DNA from: Mauremys mutica
Taxonomy: Eukaryota; Chordata; Testudines; Geoemydidae
Direction of reading: 5' to 3'
DNA: 64,000 nucleotides
Assembly (NCBI RefSeq): GCF_020497125.1
Contig: NC_059082.1
Span: forward strand, 18,837,965-18,901,964
Positions 47,550-58,506 of the stretch are shown one piece after another (position 1 is the first letter of the stretch; every line of letters starts with the position of its first letter). A model generated the notes under the pieces. That model made no database searches, was not told where the DNA came from, and saw only the letters and a program-made list of their open reading frames with translations. The position numbers and the translations under genes are program-made.

Positions 47550-49826
47550 CTCCAGTTGCCTGTAAGCCTGACTTCAGTACCGGGCAAACTGGTTGAAATA
47601 ATAAGGAAAAATATTGTCAGACATATAGATGAACATAATTTGTTGAAGAAGAGTCAACATAGTTTTAGTAAAGGGAAATCATTCCTCGCCAATCTACTAG
47701 AATTCTTTGAGGGGGTCAACAAGCATGTAGACCCAGGGGATCCAGTGGATAATGTGTACTTAGATTTTCAGAAAGCCTTTGACAAGGTCCCTGTGATGGG
47801 GTTGGGACTCACCACCACAGTGCCTCCCACTGGTTACCTCCGGGAATTAGCTCAGTTCATGGGGATTGCCCTCTGCTGGTGGTGTCCCATCCGCCATCTG
47901 TTCCTTGCCGGTGTCTGGACCCACGTTGTCCCCACTCGGCGGCATCCTCTTCAGGCCACTGCCCTCCAGCAGTGCCCCCAGTCCATCCTCACCCCCTTCC
48001 ACGGGGGGGAGGGGTTAGCAACCATCCGTGCACTGGCCTCAGTGGCCAACCACAACCTCCAGAGTCTAGCTCCTTGTCTCAAGGGCCGGTTGCAGTTTGT
48101 TTGAGCCACTTTACTGCATGGCCAGGTGCAGTACAAGGGGGAAGGGGGGGACCCAGGCCCACCCACTACTCTGGGTCCCAACCCAGGGACCCTTTAGTGG
48201 CAGCCTCCCTGCCCTCCTTCTCTCCCCTTGTCCATCTGTCCCTGGGCCACTTTCCCTCTGGCCCCACACACCCTCTAGGCCCTTTCTATCAGGGCCTGCA
48301 GTCTGGCAGGTATTGGGCTGGAGCCCTACCATGCTCCCCCGAGCCTGCCCAGCACTGCTCTGTCCAAGGTGCTGGTCTCCTGCTCTGGAGACAGACCTTC
48401 CTCCCATGAAGGTCTGGGACACACTGCCTGCTGCTCTTCTGGACAGCCTTTATATATGGCCAAGCTGAGCCCTGATTGGCTGTCTCCAATCTCGGCACTG
48501 ATTGGCTCTCAGTAAGCCCTTTCCTGATTGGCTGCCAGCCTGCACAGCCTCTCTGGCCTACTCTAGCCCCCTCTCACATGGGGGTGGGGCATCTGGTCCA
48601 CCACAGTCCCTCACCAAAGGCTCTTATGCAAAGTAAGCTGTCATGGGATAAGAGGAAAGGCGCTCTCATGGATTGGTAACTGGTTAAAAGATAGGAAACA
48701 GAGAGTAGGTATAAATGGTCAGTTTTCAGAATGGAGAGAGGTAAATAGTGGTGTCCCCCATGGGACTAGTCCTATTCAACATATTCACAAATGATCTGGA
48801 AAAAGGGGTAAAAACAGTGAGGTGGCAAAATTTCCAGATGATATAAAATTACTAAAGATAGTTAAGTCCCAGACAGACTGCAAAGAGCTACAAAAAGATC
48901 TCTCAAAACTGGGTGACTGGGCAACAAAATTTAATGTTGATAAATTCAAAGTAATGCACATTGGAAAGCATAATCCCAACTATACATATAAAATGATGGG
49001 GTCTAAATGACCTGTTACCACTCAAGAAAAAGATCTTGGTATCATTGTGGATAGTTTCTGAAAACATCCACTCAATGTGCAGCGGCAGTCAAAAAAAGCA
49101 AACAGAAAGCTGGGAATCATTAAGAAAGGGATAGATAATAGGGCAGAAAATACATTGCTTCTATATAAATCCATGGTACGCCTACATCTTGAATACTGTG
49201 TGCAGATGTGGTCGCCCCATCTCAAAAAAGATATATTGGAATTGGAAAAGGTTCAGAAAAGGGCAACAAAAATTATTGGAGGTATGGAACAGCTTCCGTA
49301 TGAGAAGAAATTAATAAAACTGGGATTTTCAGCTTGGAAAAGAGACTGCTAAGGGGAGATATGATTGAGGTCTATAAAATCATGACTGGTGTAGAGAAAG
49401 TAGAAAAAGAAGTTTGTTTACTACTTCTCATAACACAAGAACTAGGGCCCCCAAATGAAATTAATAGGCAGCAGGTTTAAAACAAATAAAAGGAAGCATT
49501 TCTTCACACAACGCACAGTCAACCTGTGGAACTCCTTGCCAGAGGATGTTGTGAAGGCCAAGACCATAAGAGTGTTAAAAAAAGAATTAGATAATTCATG
49601 GAGGATAGGTTCATCAATGGCTATTAGCCAGGATGGGCAGGAATGGTGTCCCTAGCCTCTGGTTGCCAGAAGCTGGGAATGAGCAACAGAGGAATGGATC
49701 ACTTGATGATTACCTGTTCTGTTGATTCCCTCTGGGGCACCTGGCACTGGCCACTGTCGGAAGACAGGACACTGGGCTAGATGGATCTTTGGTCTGACCC
49801 AGTAGGGCCATTCTTATGTTCTTATG
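47550..49826 (+). mobile_element. CR1 LINE, 5'-truncated, reverse transcriptase remnant
   Basis: Encodes, with breaks, V-Y-L-D-F-Q-K-A-F-D-K-V-P, then after the inserted LTR W-I-G-N-W-L-K-D-R-K-Q, D-L-S-K-L-G-D-W-A-T-K-F and L-E-Y-C-V-Q-M-W-S-P. This is the CR1 reverse transcriptase. The 3' end shows CTGACCCAGTAGGGCCATTC and closes with the CR1 microsatellite ATTCTTATGTTCTTATG. Stops and frameshifts make it inactive. Confidence 0.9.
47792..48605 (-). mobile_element. ERV solo LTR inserted in CR1, 814 bp
   Basis: The insert is bounded by TG...CA ends and perfect 5-bp duplications GTCCC (47787-47791, 48606-48610). The CR1 reading frame text resumes exactly after it. On the minus strand TATATAAA lies at 48456-48449 with three CCAAT boxes upstream, so it is oriented minus. 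No internal genes. Confidence 0.85.
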
Positions 49827-50494
49827 CTTGCAGTATCTGGTGATCCTGATGTGAATAATTTTAAGATACAAGAGGCACCTGAGTCCCTAATTGGCTCTTC
49901 TACTTTAATGTCACACCTGCTGGCTCTGCTTTTGGAAATGAGAAATTTCATTTAGGATTGTAACTACTGACGCATGAACTTGTAAAACAATCAGCATTGG
50001 ACTTCACTTCAGGAAGAGAGATTAAAAAAACAAAAACGACTTGTCATACCTGTAAATGGAAAAATCTGTTGCACAATAGCTCTTAACTTCATGAACTCCT
50101 TGAACATACATTCCTTTCTATGCAAACGTACTAGAGTGCAGGCGTCATCAGATATCTGACTGCTCTAGCATAAGGTTCTCTAATTGTCTGCAGTGCCTTG
50201 ATTTAAGTTAAGCACAGTCATGGAGCATCTCAGTGATCAGGGAATCTATGATGGAGCCATCCACACTCAGTGACAATCACAGTTGTTTGTTTGTTTCTCC
50301 CATTATCTGTGATTATCCCTTTAATCTCCTTGCAAATTAAGCCCACTGAAATAAAACAACATTAATCTTCTGAGAGCAATGCATAGTACAGGAATGCTAT
50401 ACATAATATAGCCGTTCAAGCCGAAATTAGGGTAAACAAAAGTTAAGGGGAAAAAACCACAGGTAGAAATTAAATTGCAAAGAACTCATTTCTC

Positions 50495-50500
50495 TTTATT
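50495..50500 (-). promoter_or_regulatory. SELENOW2: SELENOW2 polyadenylation signal
   Basis: Minus-strand AATAAA about 165 nt past the TAG and just beyond the SECIS-like hairpin, giving a compact 3' UTR typical of small selenoproteins. Confidence 0.7.
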
Positions 50501-50534
50501 GTAGTTCAGTAAGACACGCTTGAGCTCTGCATCC

Positions 50535-50620
50535 CAGAGAACAGTTTCTTGGTTTTTTTTCCTGATTTTTATCATCTTTTTGACAAAAACAGTCATTAAA
50601 AGAATCTATTCCCAACTTGG
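50535..50620 (-). promoter_or_regulatory. SELENOW2: SECIS-like element in SELENOW2 3' UTR
   Basis: On the minus strand an ATGA core lies at 50596-50593, 68 nt past the stop. It is followed by an 11-nt helix strand (CTGTTTTTGTC), an AAAAA apical run, the pairing strand GATAAAAATCAG, and GA at 50561-50560. A lower T-rich/A-rich stem flanks it. This matches the SECIS plan: AUGA / apical AA / GA quartet. Folding was done by eye. Confidence 0.75.
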
Positions 50621-50663
50621 AATCCAGGTGCCATTTCCAGTGGTTTAAATGCCATGGTTCCTT

Positions 50664-50747
50664 CTACTGAAGGATGCAAATTTTTTTGTTCCTAATGATC
50701 TTCTCACAGCTTCCTCCATCCTTAATTTTTTTGACTGCTTCCACGAT
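50664..50747 (-). CDS. SELENOW2: SELENOW2 exon 4: C-terminus
   Basis: Acceptor TTTTAG. It encodes I-V-E-A-V-K-K-I-K-D-G and ends K-I-C-I-L-Q then TAG. I-V-E-A-V aligns with the L-I-E-A-I helix of MIEN1. The last four residues fit a CaaX prenylation box. Confidence 0.9.
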   Translation of the reverse strand: MVEAVKKIKDGGSCEKIIRNKKICILQ

Positions 50748-53700
50748 CTAAAAATCAAACCAAGACAGTAATACATCAGAATCGAAACGGCTATAGTTTT
50801 AGTGACGGAGTGGGCAGCCCCCACGTCATCAGGCAGGAAGGGGTTAATGAACTGCCCTGAGTTCCAGAAATTAGACTAGCTCAGGCTTGGTTTACTGAAG
50901 TTCCTTTGGAATTAAGATATCTATGAATATTCTAAAACATTGCTCTCCATTTGGATTCCAGGGGCTTTTCCCACCATTACTATCTAATTCATCTGCCTAC
51001 ACATCTGCCAATGGATTTAGCGGTCCTAATCTGGGCCTCCTCTCCCCTCACTGTGATGGAATCCCCTTGATGATACTTCTGGTTCAGTGTAACAGCACAC
51101 AGCTTTGACAGCTTAATGCATCAAGTGCTAAGTAGCAGCACTATTTTTTTAAATCTCACCTTATAAAACATCCTTTCTTCTTCAGCCTGGGACTAAGGTG
51201 TATATAGCATTTTGTGATGTATGCATAATAAAAATAACGACTTATTGTGACTGGCCAGGAGACAATTGGAGCTAGCTGCTAAGCTGAATGCTACTGGTAG
51301 GGGTGGGAATGGCAGTGAGAAGAGCATGTGGTGTAGCTGACACTGGGAAGGAGGCTGTGCACAGGCTATGCTGGGAGGTGAAGTAGCCACCACCAAATGC
51401 TGCCGGCGGGGGAAGGAGAGAACTCTGCTGAAAGGGAGGGGAAAGCAGCCTGCAACATCTGGTTTGAGGAAATTGGCTGTTCAGCTGCAACAGGGGTGTG
51501 GAACAGGAAAAGGCCTGCTTCTGTCTGTCTGGTAACATCTTTTAGGGGTGGCCACCCAGTGCTTGTCAAAAGCACTGGAATTTACTGATGGTAACCCTCC
51601 TAGAAAAGGTGGGCTGCCATTGGCTAAGGGCTGCTGACACCCATGCATGCAGGAATATGACTAACCCTTCTAGCTTCTCCCCACAGTCTGGGCCCTTTAT
51701 CTGTGACCATATTTTTTTTTTGGCAGTGGGTCAGTCAAGCTACTGTCTTTCTGTGGGGTGATGCACAGGCACATTTGCTATCTGAGACCATAGTATGCAG
51801 TCTAACACCAACATTCAGAACTTACATCTTCTGAAAAAGGAAAGCCAGAGGTTTCGATCTTAGAAAATATCAGCTTGCCATTTATCTTCACTTCAAAGCT
51901 TCCTGCAAGAGAGAGATTTTCAGGTGCTGTTCTAACAACATTTGTTGGGCCCATTTCTAATTAATAATGGTCTACCTCAATTGAAACCCCACCTCCCTGC
52001 CCAATGTTTTGGGGAAAATCAGCTTTTGCATGTGAAACTGAACTCTGGGTTGGATCCGGTCTTTTATACAACTAATACTTTTTCCATGTGACCATCAGCA
52101 TATCTTATATGTTAACACACTAATGATGATGCAGCATTATGGCATAAACAGCAAAAAGCAAGATCAGGACTTCCCTATGATTAATATACAGTTTAACTGA
52201 AACTCCAATTGATGATCGTGCTTATACATTTTCTACACGACTTAGTAGCACTTAGTACTATTAATAAAGCCTGTGTATTATTGCAATATCTTACCTTTCC
52301 TGCCCACTTCATCTGAAATCTCCGCATCAGGAACTTGCTCCTTGATTTTCTTGGCAAGCTCCTGATAACGGGCTGCGTACCCTCATCCTCCACTATAAAA
52401 CAAAAGAGACACTAAAGGTTTAGCATCTATAAATTGCTAATTAGCTTTAGGTTGGCAATTATGGATTAAGGATACATAGTTATATTGGAATTTCTAGCAT
52501 AAATTTACAAAGTGAAATTCTAGCCCAATTGAAGTCAGTGTCAAAACTTGCATCAACTTCAGTGGGGCCAGGATTTTACCCAAGTCTTTTCTTACAGTGA
52601 GAGTATCATCTATGGTCAGTCACACTCTAGGATCAGCAATGTTGCTGTGCTACTAAACAGCAACACTACTAAACTGATTTGGGAATTTCTAGTGCTTATT
52701 TCTCCAGGGAGACACTTCTGTAATCACAGACTGGTGATTACAAACCTGTAAATTTACCAGTAATCTGTAGGTTTAAGGTTCCTTTATTGTTGCAGGCTGA
52801 TATGTGCTAACTTACCAACTAATACAGTCTTTCTCAGATATTTCTTAAAACTACTTATAAATTCCCCTCCGGTAGGATTAAGTTTTATTTTTAAAGAGTG
52901 TGGGTGTAATTTATTTTCTTCTCTATGAAAAAAGGTGTGGTTTTAAAATAAGCTAATTAACATGTGTTAAAACCCTACTGTGTTACGGCAATTTGTATTT
53001 TAACACAAACAACAGGTTTCTTGGAAACAGAGACTGCTTCATAAAAGGAGGAAATCTTAGATGTGTTTCCAAACTGGTCTTCTGGAATTTGCATATGAGC
53101 CTTCTTTTGTGGTGACCAGTTTAAGAGGTTTTCTGATTGCCTACTCCAATTCAAGAGTCATTGCTGGCTAAGTTTTCTAAATTTTTGTGATTCTAGTCTA
53201 ACGGAGGCAAAGATCTGAATATAGCAACGATGTTGCTCCTACTGCAACTTCTTGGGCAGATTATTAGGAGAGCCCAAAACTACATTGGTTATGGTTACTT
53301 TGTAATTGCCACACAAAATGCACTTTAATTTAGGGCAGTCTATTTCTGAGGTTCTCAAGAACCTCTCCCAAACAAGACATGCATGAGAAGAGTTACATAG
53401 GCAGGAATAAGATGAGATAGACAAGAACAAGGACAATACACAAAATGGGCAGAGGGAAGAGAAATGGAAAAGGGAAGGTGTTGGTTTTAAACCATGTAGG
53501 ATACACCTTAAATATAATAATTAGCATTAGCAGATCTATTAACAAATGATGTACCTACCAACTCTGATTCATCTTCAGAACACTTCTGCTGAGATAGTTA
53601 AGTGCTATAACTCCCATATTACAAATAGGGAAACTGAGGAAAAGAAGTGAAGTGATTTGGGAGTAAGGAGCAGAGTGGGATTTTAACTCAGGATTTCCTG

Positions 53701-54510
53701 ACTCCCATTCCTGTTTATTCCTCCAGCCCACACTGACACCACCTAAATTTACATCAACCAAGCAGGCAACATTATAGTGCAATTCTGGAGATATGCACAA
53801 AGTGACATTTTATTCAGCGTCTGCATTCCACAAAAAAAAGTATAGCCCTTTTCTATAGAGTCAAACACACTGTTATTCATACTATATTCACACAATGACT
53901 CATGGCAGCCGCAAAAACAAGGCATAGGGAGGAAGCAGAAATTAAGAGTGATACTGAAAGTTACTGTAGATTAAAAACTTTAAAATATGATTTTGTCCCT
54001 TGTACAAACAAGCAGAAGTCTATTTTACATTCTTCTCAATGAACTGCTGAAAAAATATACTTTTTTTAAAAAAAAACCAGCATATATATATATTTTGATT
54101 TATATATATATATATGCCAATGAGAATTTTGATCTCTCTCTCTCTCTCTCTATATATATATAAATCAAAATTCTCATTGGCTAGTACTAATCTGAGATAC
54201 TAAAATGTACAGAACCAGCATATGTATTAATGTTAGATGTTTAACCCTATTTTGTGAAATCCAAACTAAGGCCCAGATCCAATCAATAGCATCTAGGCAG
54301 ACTGCAGAGCATGGGAGCAGCAAGTCCACCTCTATGCTGAAACCGATTGTTAATTTTCCACACAAAAAACTCATAAAAAGGAACATTAACTATAAAAAGA
54401 GAAACAGTTGCATAATATCCAGAAGCCTCTCCAGAAGTGTCATTAGTACAATACATTTTAAAAATTTAAGTGATCTCTTACCAGTATTCAACATGCACTG
54501 TTACTCCCAT
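50664..54510 (-). CDS. SELENOW2: Selenoprotein W2-like gene (4 exons, in-frame TGA = Sec)
   Basis: A complete 95-residue thioredoxin-like selenoprotein of the SelW/Rdx family, small redox proteins thought to act with glutathione or 14-3-3. Four minus-strand exons (29, 98, 77, 84 coding nt) have GT-AG borders and matching phases. The N-terminus M-G-V-T-V-H-V-E-Y-C-G-G-U-G-Y puts Cys10 and Sec13 exactly where SelW has them. Then follow G-S-F-E-V-K-I-N-G-K-L-I-F-S-K and the S-G-F-P-F motif. Sec13 is TGA at 52385-52383. The start ATG has A at -3 and G at +4. The protein ends C-I-L-Q, a CaaX-like box as in the relative MIEN1 (C-V-I-L). A SECIS-like hairpin and AATAAA follow. MIEN1 has Cys at the Sec position, so this is not MIEN1. 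Homology is from memory; SelW1 is the alternative but lacks the CaaX end. Confidence 0.88.
51826..51902 (-). CDS. SELENOW2: SELENOW2 exon 3
   Basis: Acceptor TTGCAG, donor GTAAGT. It encodes S-F-E-V-K-I-N-G-K-L-I-F-S-K-I-E-T-S-G-F-P-F-split below the family motif limit; the core F-E-V...F-S-K-x-E-T-x-G-F-P is the SelW/MIEN1 signature. Confidence 0.92.
52295..52392 (-). CDS. SELENOW2: SELENOW2 exon 2: Sec codon
   Basis: Acceptor TTATAG, donor GTAAGA. It completes Cys10 and reads G-G-U-G-Y-A-A-R-Y-Q-E-L-A-K-K-I-K then V-P-D-A-E-I-S-D-E-V-G-R-K. The TGA at 52385-52383 is the only stop in this frame. Confidence 0.9.
54080..54185. repeat. TA/CT microsatellite with perfect inverted repeat
   Basis: (TA)n runs, a CT run, and 18-nt perfect inverted arms GCCAATGAGAATTTTGAT (54116-54133) and its complement (54164-54181) in intron 1 of the selenoprotein gene. 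It can form a hairpin with a CT/TA loop. Confidence 0.85.
54482..54510 (-). CDS. SELENOW2: SELENOW2 exon 1: start and first Cys
   Basis: Encodes M-G-V-T-V-H-V-E-Y and the first two bases of Cys10. Donor GTAAGAG is near consensus. Kozak context is strong. A TTTATAA lies 35 nt upstream of the ATG but is too close to be a sure TATA box. Confidence 0.85.
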
Positions 54511-56700
54511 GCTTTCTGTTAAAATCTTTTTTTCCTCTTGCGGTTATAAATTGTGTGGTACTGATTTAGAAACAACCAGAAAAAACTGGGTAGCTGTGGA
54601 AAAGTGCAGTCACAGGCTGAAAAACAAGTGCCGCTCCTCTCCCAGGTCACATGGCTGCTCATCGGTAGCTAGGGAACCAGCCCTCTCGGTGGACTCACCT
54701 TTTATGTACTTTCGTGACAGTGCAGTTAGATTGTTTAGCTCTGACATACATCAGCACCTAAATACTGCAAGGGGACAGTCCTTAATACCTTCTGTCACAT
54801 TGGGCTGATTGTTTTATTTTAAATTAAGTTAATAACATTAAAATGTTCGGGATGAAAGTGATATTGATGGCTGAGGAAGTGAGATTGCACTTTATTTTAC
54901 AGGAAGTTGAGTCAACAGCAAAGAAAATGCCTAGTCATTTTATGATCATATAGTATGCAGATTAGTCCATCAGAATACTTTTAAAAAAAAACAAACAATG
55001 AAAAATATTGGAAAATCTAGCTGAATGTGTCCGCTAAAGAATATATTCTGGGGAAAATATTTCTTTAATTGTGTAAAGTCAACAACAAAAGCTCCTACAC
55101 TATGAAGATCAATTCAGGGTTCCATATTTTCATTATAAAGGAAAAGGGAAAATTTTAATACATATATCTTTTAACAATAGTTTAAGAACATACTAAAATC
55201 AGTTAATTGCCATTTGTTTTCAGATGGTTCAGAACAATTCTCCTGAATTCCTGGAATAGATTTTAATCTTTTATTTTAAAAAAATGTAGAAACTTGTTGA
55301 AAATATGGACTTTCAGTATTGCACCTATTTCTCCTGTCTGATATTTTAAAGTATGCTGTGGATAGTTTAAAGCAGTGGTCTGAAATCTGAGGTAAAGGCA
55401 CCAACTATGGTGAATTGTGAATCTGTTTTCAGGGATAAGGAAAGGATGTTGAATATTTGCTGAATCATCTATTCAGTCATGGAGAAAAAGTAAACTTTAC
55501 ACACTTAAATTTAAACCTAGTCATTTTCCTAAGTTATGATCCTGATCCCTCCCCCTCTAAATTTAGCTCAAACCAAAGCAATTAGCATGGAATATCATGC
55601 ACGTTCCAACGGGGAGAATTAGGTTAGATAATTTGAGGTTAGTGAGACAATGCATTTGGCATTTAAGAGTATTAAAAATTAAGGGCTATTCACTTTTGAA
55701 AAAGTCCTGCTATTTTTTCACCTCATCTCAAACAGCTTGGGAAACAGTTTGCATTAATTTTTGTTGTTGTTGTTGATCTCAATTAGCACCTTAAGGAATA
55801 TTTTTGAAATTGTGATTTTCTTTTCTTAATTCTGGAATTGGAGCCACAGAAAGGCAGAAAGAGGTGGGGCGCGGGCTTGGGGGAAAGGGTGGAATGGAGG
55901 CGAGGAGGAGGTGGAGGGTGGGGTTGCCCCAGGCCCCACACCCTCCCTATGGACAGCCCTGTCTGGAATTATTTTATATTTTGTCTGGCACTTAGAAACC
56001 TGTAAATCTTATGACACAAATGTGTTCTCAAGCTGGCAATGTACGTGGGGTTAGACTCACCCACAGCTCAGCACTCAAACTCTTGCAGGGAATTTCAAGT
56101 CCTGCACATAAGCTGCAAGCTCTGTGGGGTCCTGTCCTAATGCTTTCTCTGCTCCATAGTGGAGTGGCTATCTACTGTCAGACATCAAGGTTTCAAAAGT
56201 TCAAAAATGGATTTCAAAAAATAAATTCACAGGCAAAACACTAGTTAAGTTGGTAAGAATAAAAACTCCATATTGTCAAATGTTTGTGTCTAACTCTCCT
56301 AGCCTGCAAATTTTGTGTACACACATATGGACACACATACCCACACTCGCTCAGAGTTCTATTACATTTTCCCCCCCCGTAGTAACTGAAATGTTTTTAT
56401 AATCTTGCTTCTATCATATGTCCTTCCAGGCCCTTGATCGTATCCCTGAGGAACTGTCTGTGGTAGACACTCCCTCTGAACTCTGAAAACGTCCTTATCT
56501 GGTCCATTAAAATGTTAGTTTTGTTTGGCTAAGAATATAACGAAAGACTAGATTTACAATCATACCTACTGCTCAAGCTACCCCATAATTTTATATTCAT
56601 ATAACTCTAATTAAGGAATGTGTTCCTAATTCTAAATAAACATTTTAATTAGCTTTAAAATGTTATACTCATGTTTATTCATTACACAAGTTATTACATA
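54511..56700. other. Spacer between SELENOW2 and TRPM7
   Basis: Presumed promoter and 5' UTR region of SELENOW2 on the left. A G-rich hAT-like fragment lies near 55850-55965. No other gene seen. Confidence 0.4.
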
Positions 56701-56739
56701 GTTGTCCAATAGGGGAGCTTTTTACACTTTCTTCAAGCT

Positions 56740-56824
56740 TCTGGCATTAGCCACCTTTGAACAAGGATACCTGACTAGATGGATCACTCGCCTGATCTAA
56801 TATGGCAATTTCTATGCTCCTGCA
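56740..56824 (+). repeat. CR1 LINE 3' end fragment
   Basis: ACTAGATGGATCACTCGCCT, TGATCTAATATGGCAATTTC and TATGCTCCTG match the extreme CR1 3' end. Confidence 0.6.
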
Positions 56825-56884
56825 TAAACTCATATTCGCCCCAAGAAATCTTAAGACATCCCTGTCAGATAAGGACAGCAGAAG

Positions 56885-58261
56885 TCTGTAAACAAGAATA
56901 AATTTATTTTAGATTTAAAGATTTAATGATATACAAAATGTATACAGTATTATATCTTTAATACACTTTACCTTTCCCCCCATCAACATAAAACACGATT
57001 TAAACAGCTATTGTGTTCGTGCCTTAGGTCTGTATCTATAAGATACACTACTGAATAAAAAATTTGTTCATAGAGCTTTATATTGCCCTTCAATTAAAAA
57101 TTACAAATTAGTACCTATGTAACAAACAAAATAAAAATCGCAGCATGAAACTTCAGTTGGACAACAGGTTTTTCTTGTTGAATACTCAACAAGACTTGGG
57201 ACAGTTAAATTACATTTTATTGGCATAAAGTTGCATTGCAATCTCCCGTACTTTACATAATGCTAATCCAACCCTAGTCTTTTTTTAAATAAGTACCACA
57301 AACAACATAACATTAAAAGATGTTTCTATACAATTTTAAATACATTTAAAAGTTCATGTGTACATTCCGCTTTGATATACTGGTTTTATGAGATTTTTGG
57401 AAGGCATAACTTCAGAAGCAGTCATTACAAGAAAAAGCACTTCCCCGACTTCGTTGGTTTTTTTTTTCAACAAGGCAACTTCTTGTTTGGACCAGTATGT
57501 ATTCTGTTCTACTATATGATGTAATTATACCAGTCTATCCTGGCTTTATTTGTTACTATTTGACAGTGACTTGATAAAACTGAAATGTATAAAAATAAGA
57601 AATTTCATTACACAATTAAGGCTCTATTCCATAAAAACTGGCTTCACACCTATGAAGCTGAATCCTGATTCAGGAGACAAACTCTTTATTGGAATAGATC
57701 CATTTCTGACTTCAACCTCAGCATACTGGCACGATATACACAAATCCTTTGGATCTGTTCCCTTCCAAAGGCCAGATGAAACTACATGGCATCTAATGAG
57801 ATGGGACACTTCTGACAATGCTCAGGGAAACCTCTGACAATGAAGAAGGATGCAGTCTCCCATTTCTCTAGCTGGCTGACAGTAAATCAGCTGCCAGACA
57901 CTTTGCTTTAAAACATCCATAAAGAAGTCCTTTTAGTCAACAGCCTATTGCACCACAGGATTAGAGGATTAGACGAACCTCCACTGGACAAAAGCAAAAC
58001 TAAAAATAACCTTCTCCGAAAAAGACACTTTAAAAACATTTCATAAATTCTTGTCATTCAACCCTTAAAATAATCAGCTGCCAGCTCATCTCTGTAGATG
58101 GTTACCACAAGTTGTTAGGTCCTTAGATTACGGACCAGACATCAAAATTCCACTTATAACACTTGGTTCTTTGTTTTCATCTCTCTTTCATCTGATTTTA
58201 GTGGAAGACAGATAATCTACAACTTAGTGACACTGTGTAATGCCAGTGTTTGCTCATGTCA
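56885..58261 (-). other. TRPM7: Probable TRPM7 3' UTR
   Basis: AT-rich sequence after the TRPM7 stop, ending near a minus-strand AATAAA at 56908-56903. A second AATAAA is at 57550-57545, so alternative 3' ends are possible. Confidence 0.5.
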
Positions 58262-58392
58262 TTACAGCATCAAGTGAATAGAACTAGTTGATTCTGATTC
58301 TTTGGTGCAGCTTCCAGGCTGAATTGTCAATTCTGGAGAATCATCCTGAGGAAATATAATTTTGTCAGGCGTATAATCATTTCTCTTCAGAT
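58262..58392 (-). CDS. TRPM7: TRPM7 terminal coding exon (channel-kinase C-terminus)
   Basis: TRPM7 is a Mg/Ca/Zn-permeable cation channel fused to an alpha-kinase. The exon follows a GATGTAG acceptor and reads L-K-R-N-D-Y-T-P-D-K-I-I-F-P-Q-D, then S-T-K/C-T-K-E-S-E-S-T and ends H-L-M-L then TAA. The remembered human C-terminus is almost the same and ends R-L-M-L. This is the tail after the kinase's zinc site. The upstream kinase exons were not found before the right edge, so the gene is cut by the window. Confidence 0.93.
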
Positions 58393-58506
58393 CTACATCA
58401 ACAAAAGAAAAGACAACAACAAAATAAATGTTAATATTTCTTGGTTTGGTAAAATGAAAGGGCCGTTAAAATCTTTAAAAACACATTTAAAGATCTAAGT
58501 ATGCCA

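Noticed and set aside
47556..48104. A 182-codon reading frame starting like a reverse transcriptase
   Set aside because: It runs from CR1 sequence straight into the inserted LTR at 47792, so it is chimeric and not a gene.
52741..52800. Another candidate first exon for the selenoprotein gene ending T-D-Y-C
   Set aside because: The frame hits a stop nine codons upstream with no Met, whereas 54482-54510 gives a full Met-to-Cys start with a good donor.
54511..54560. TTTATAA as a TATA box for the selenoprotein gene
   Set aside because: It is only 35 nt upstream of the ATG, which would leave almost no 5' UTR.
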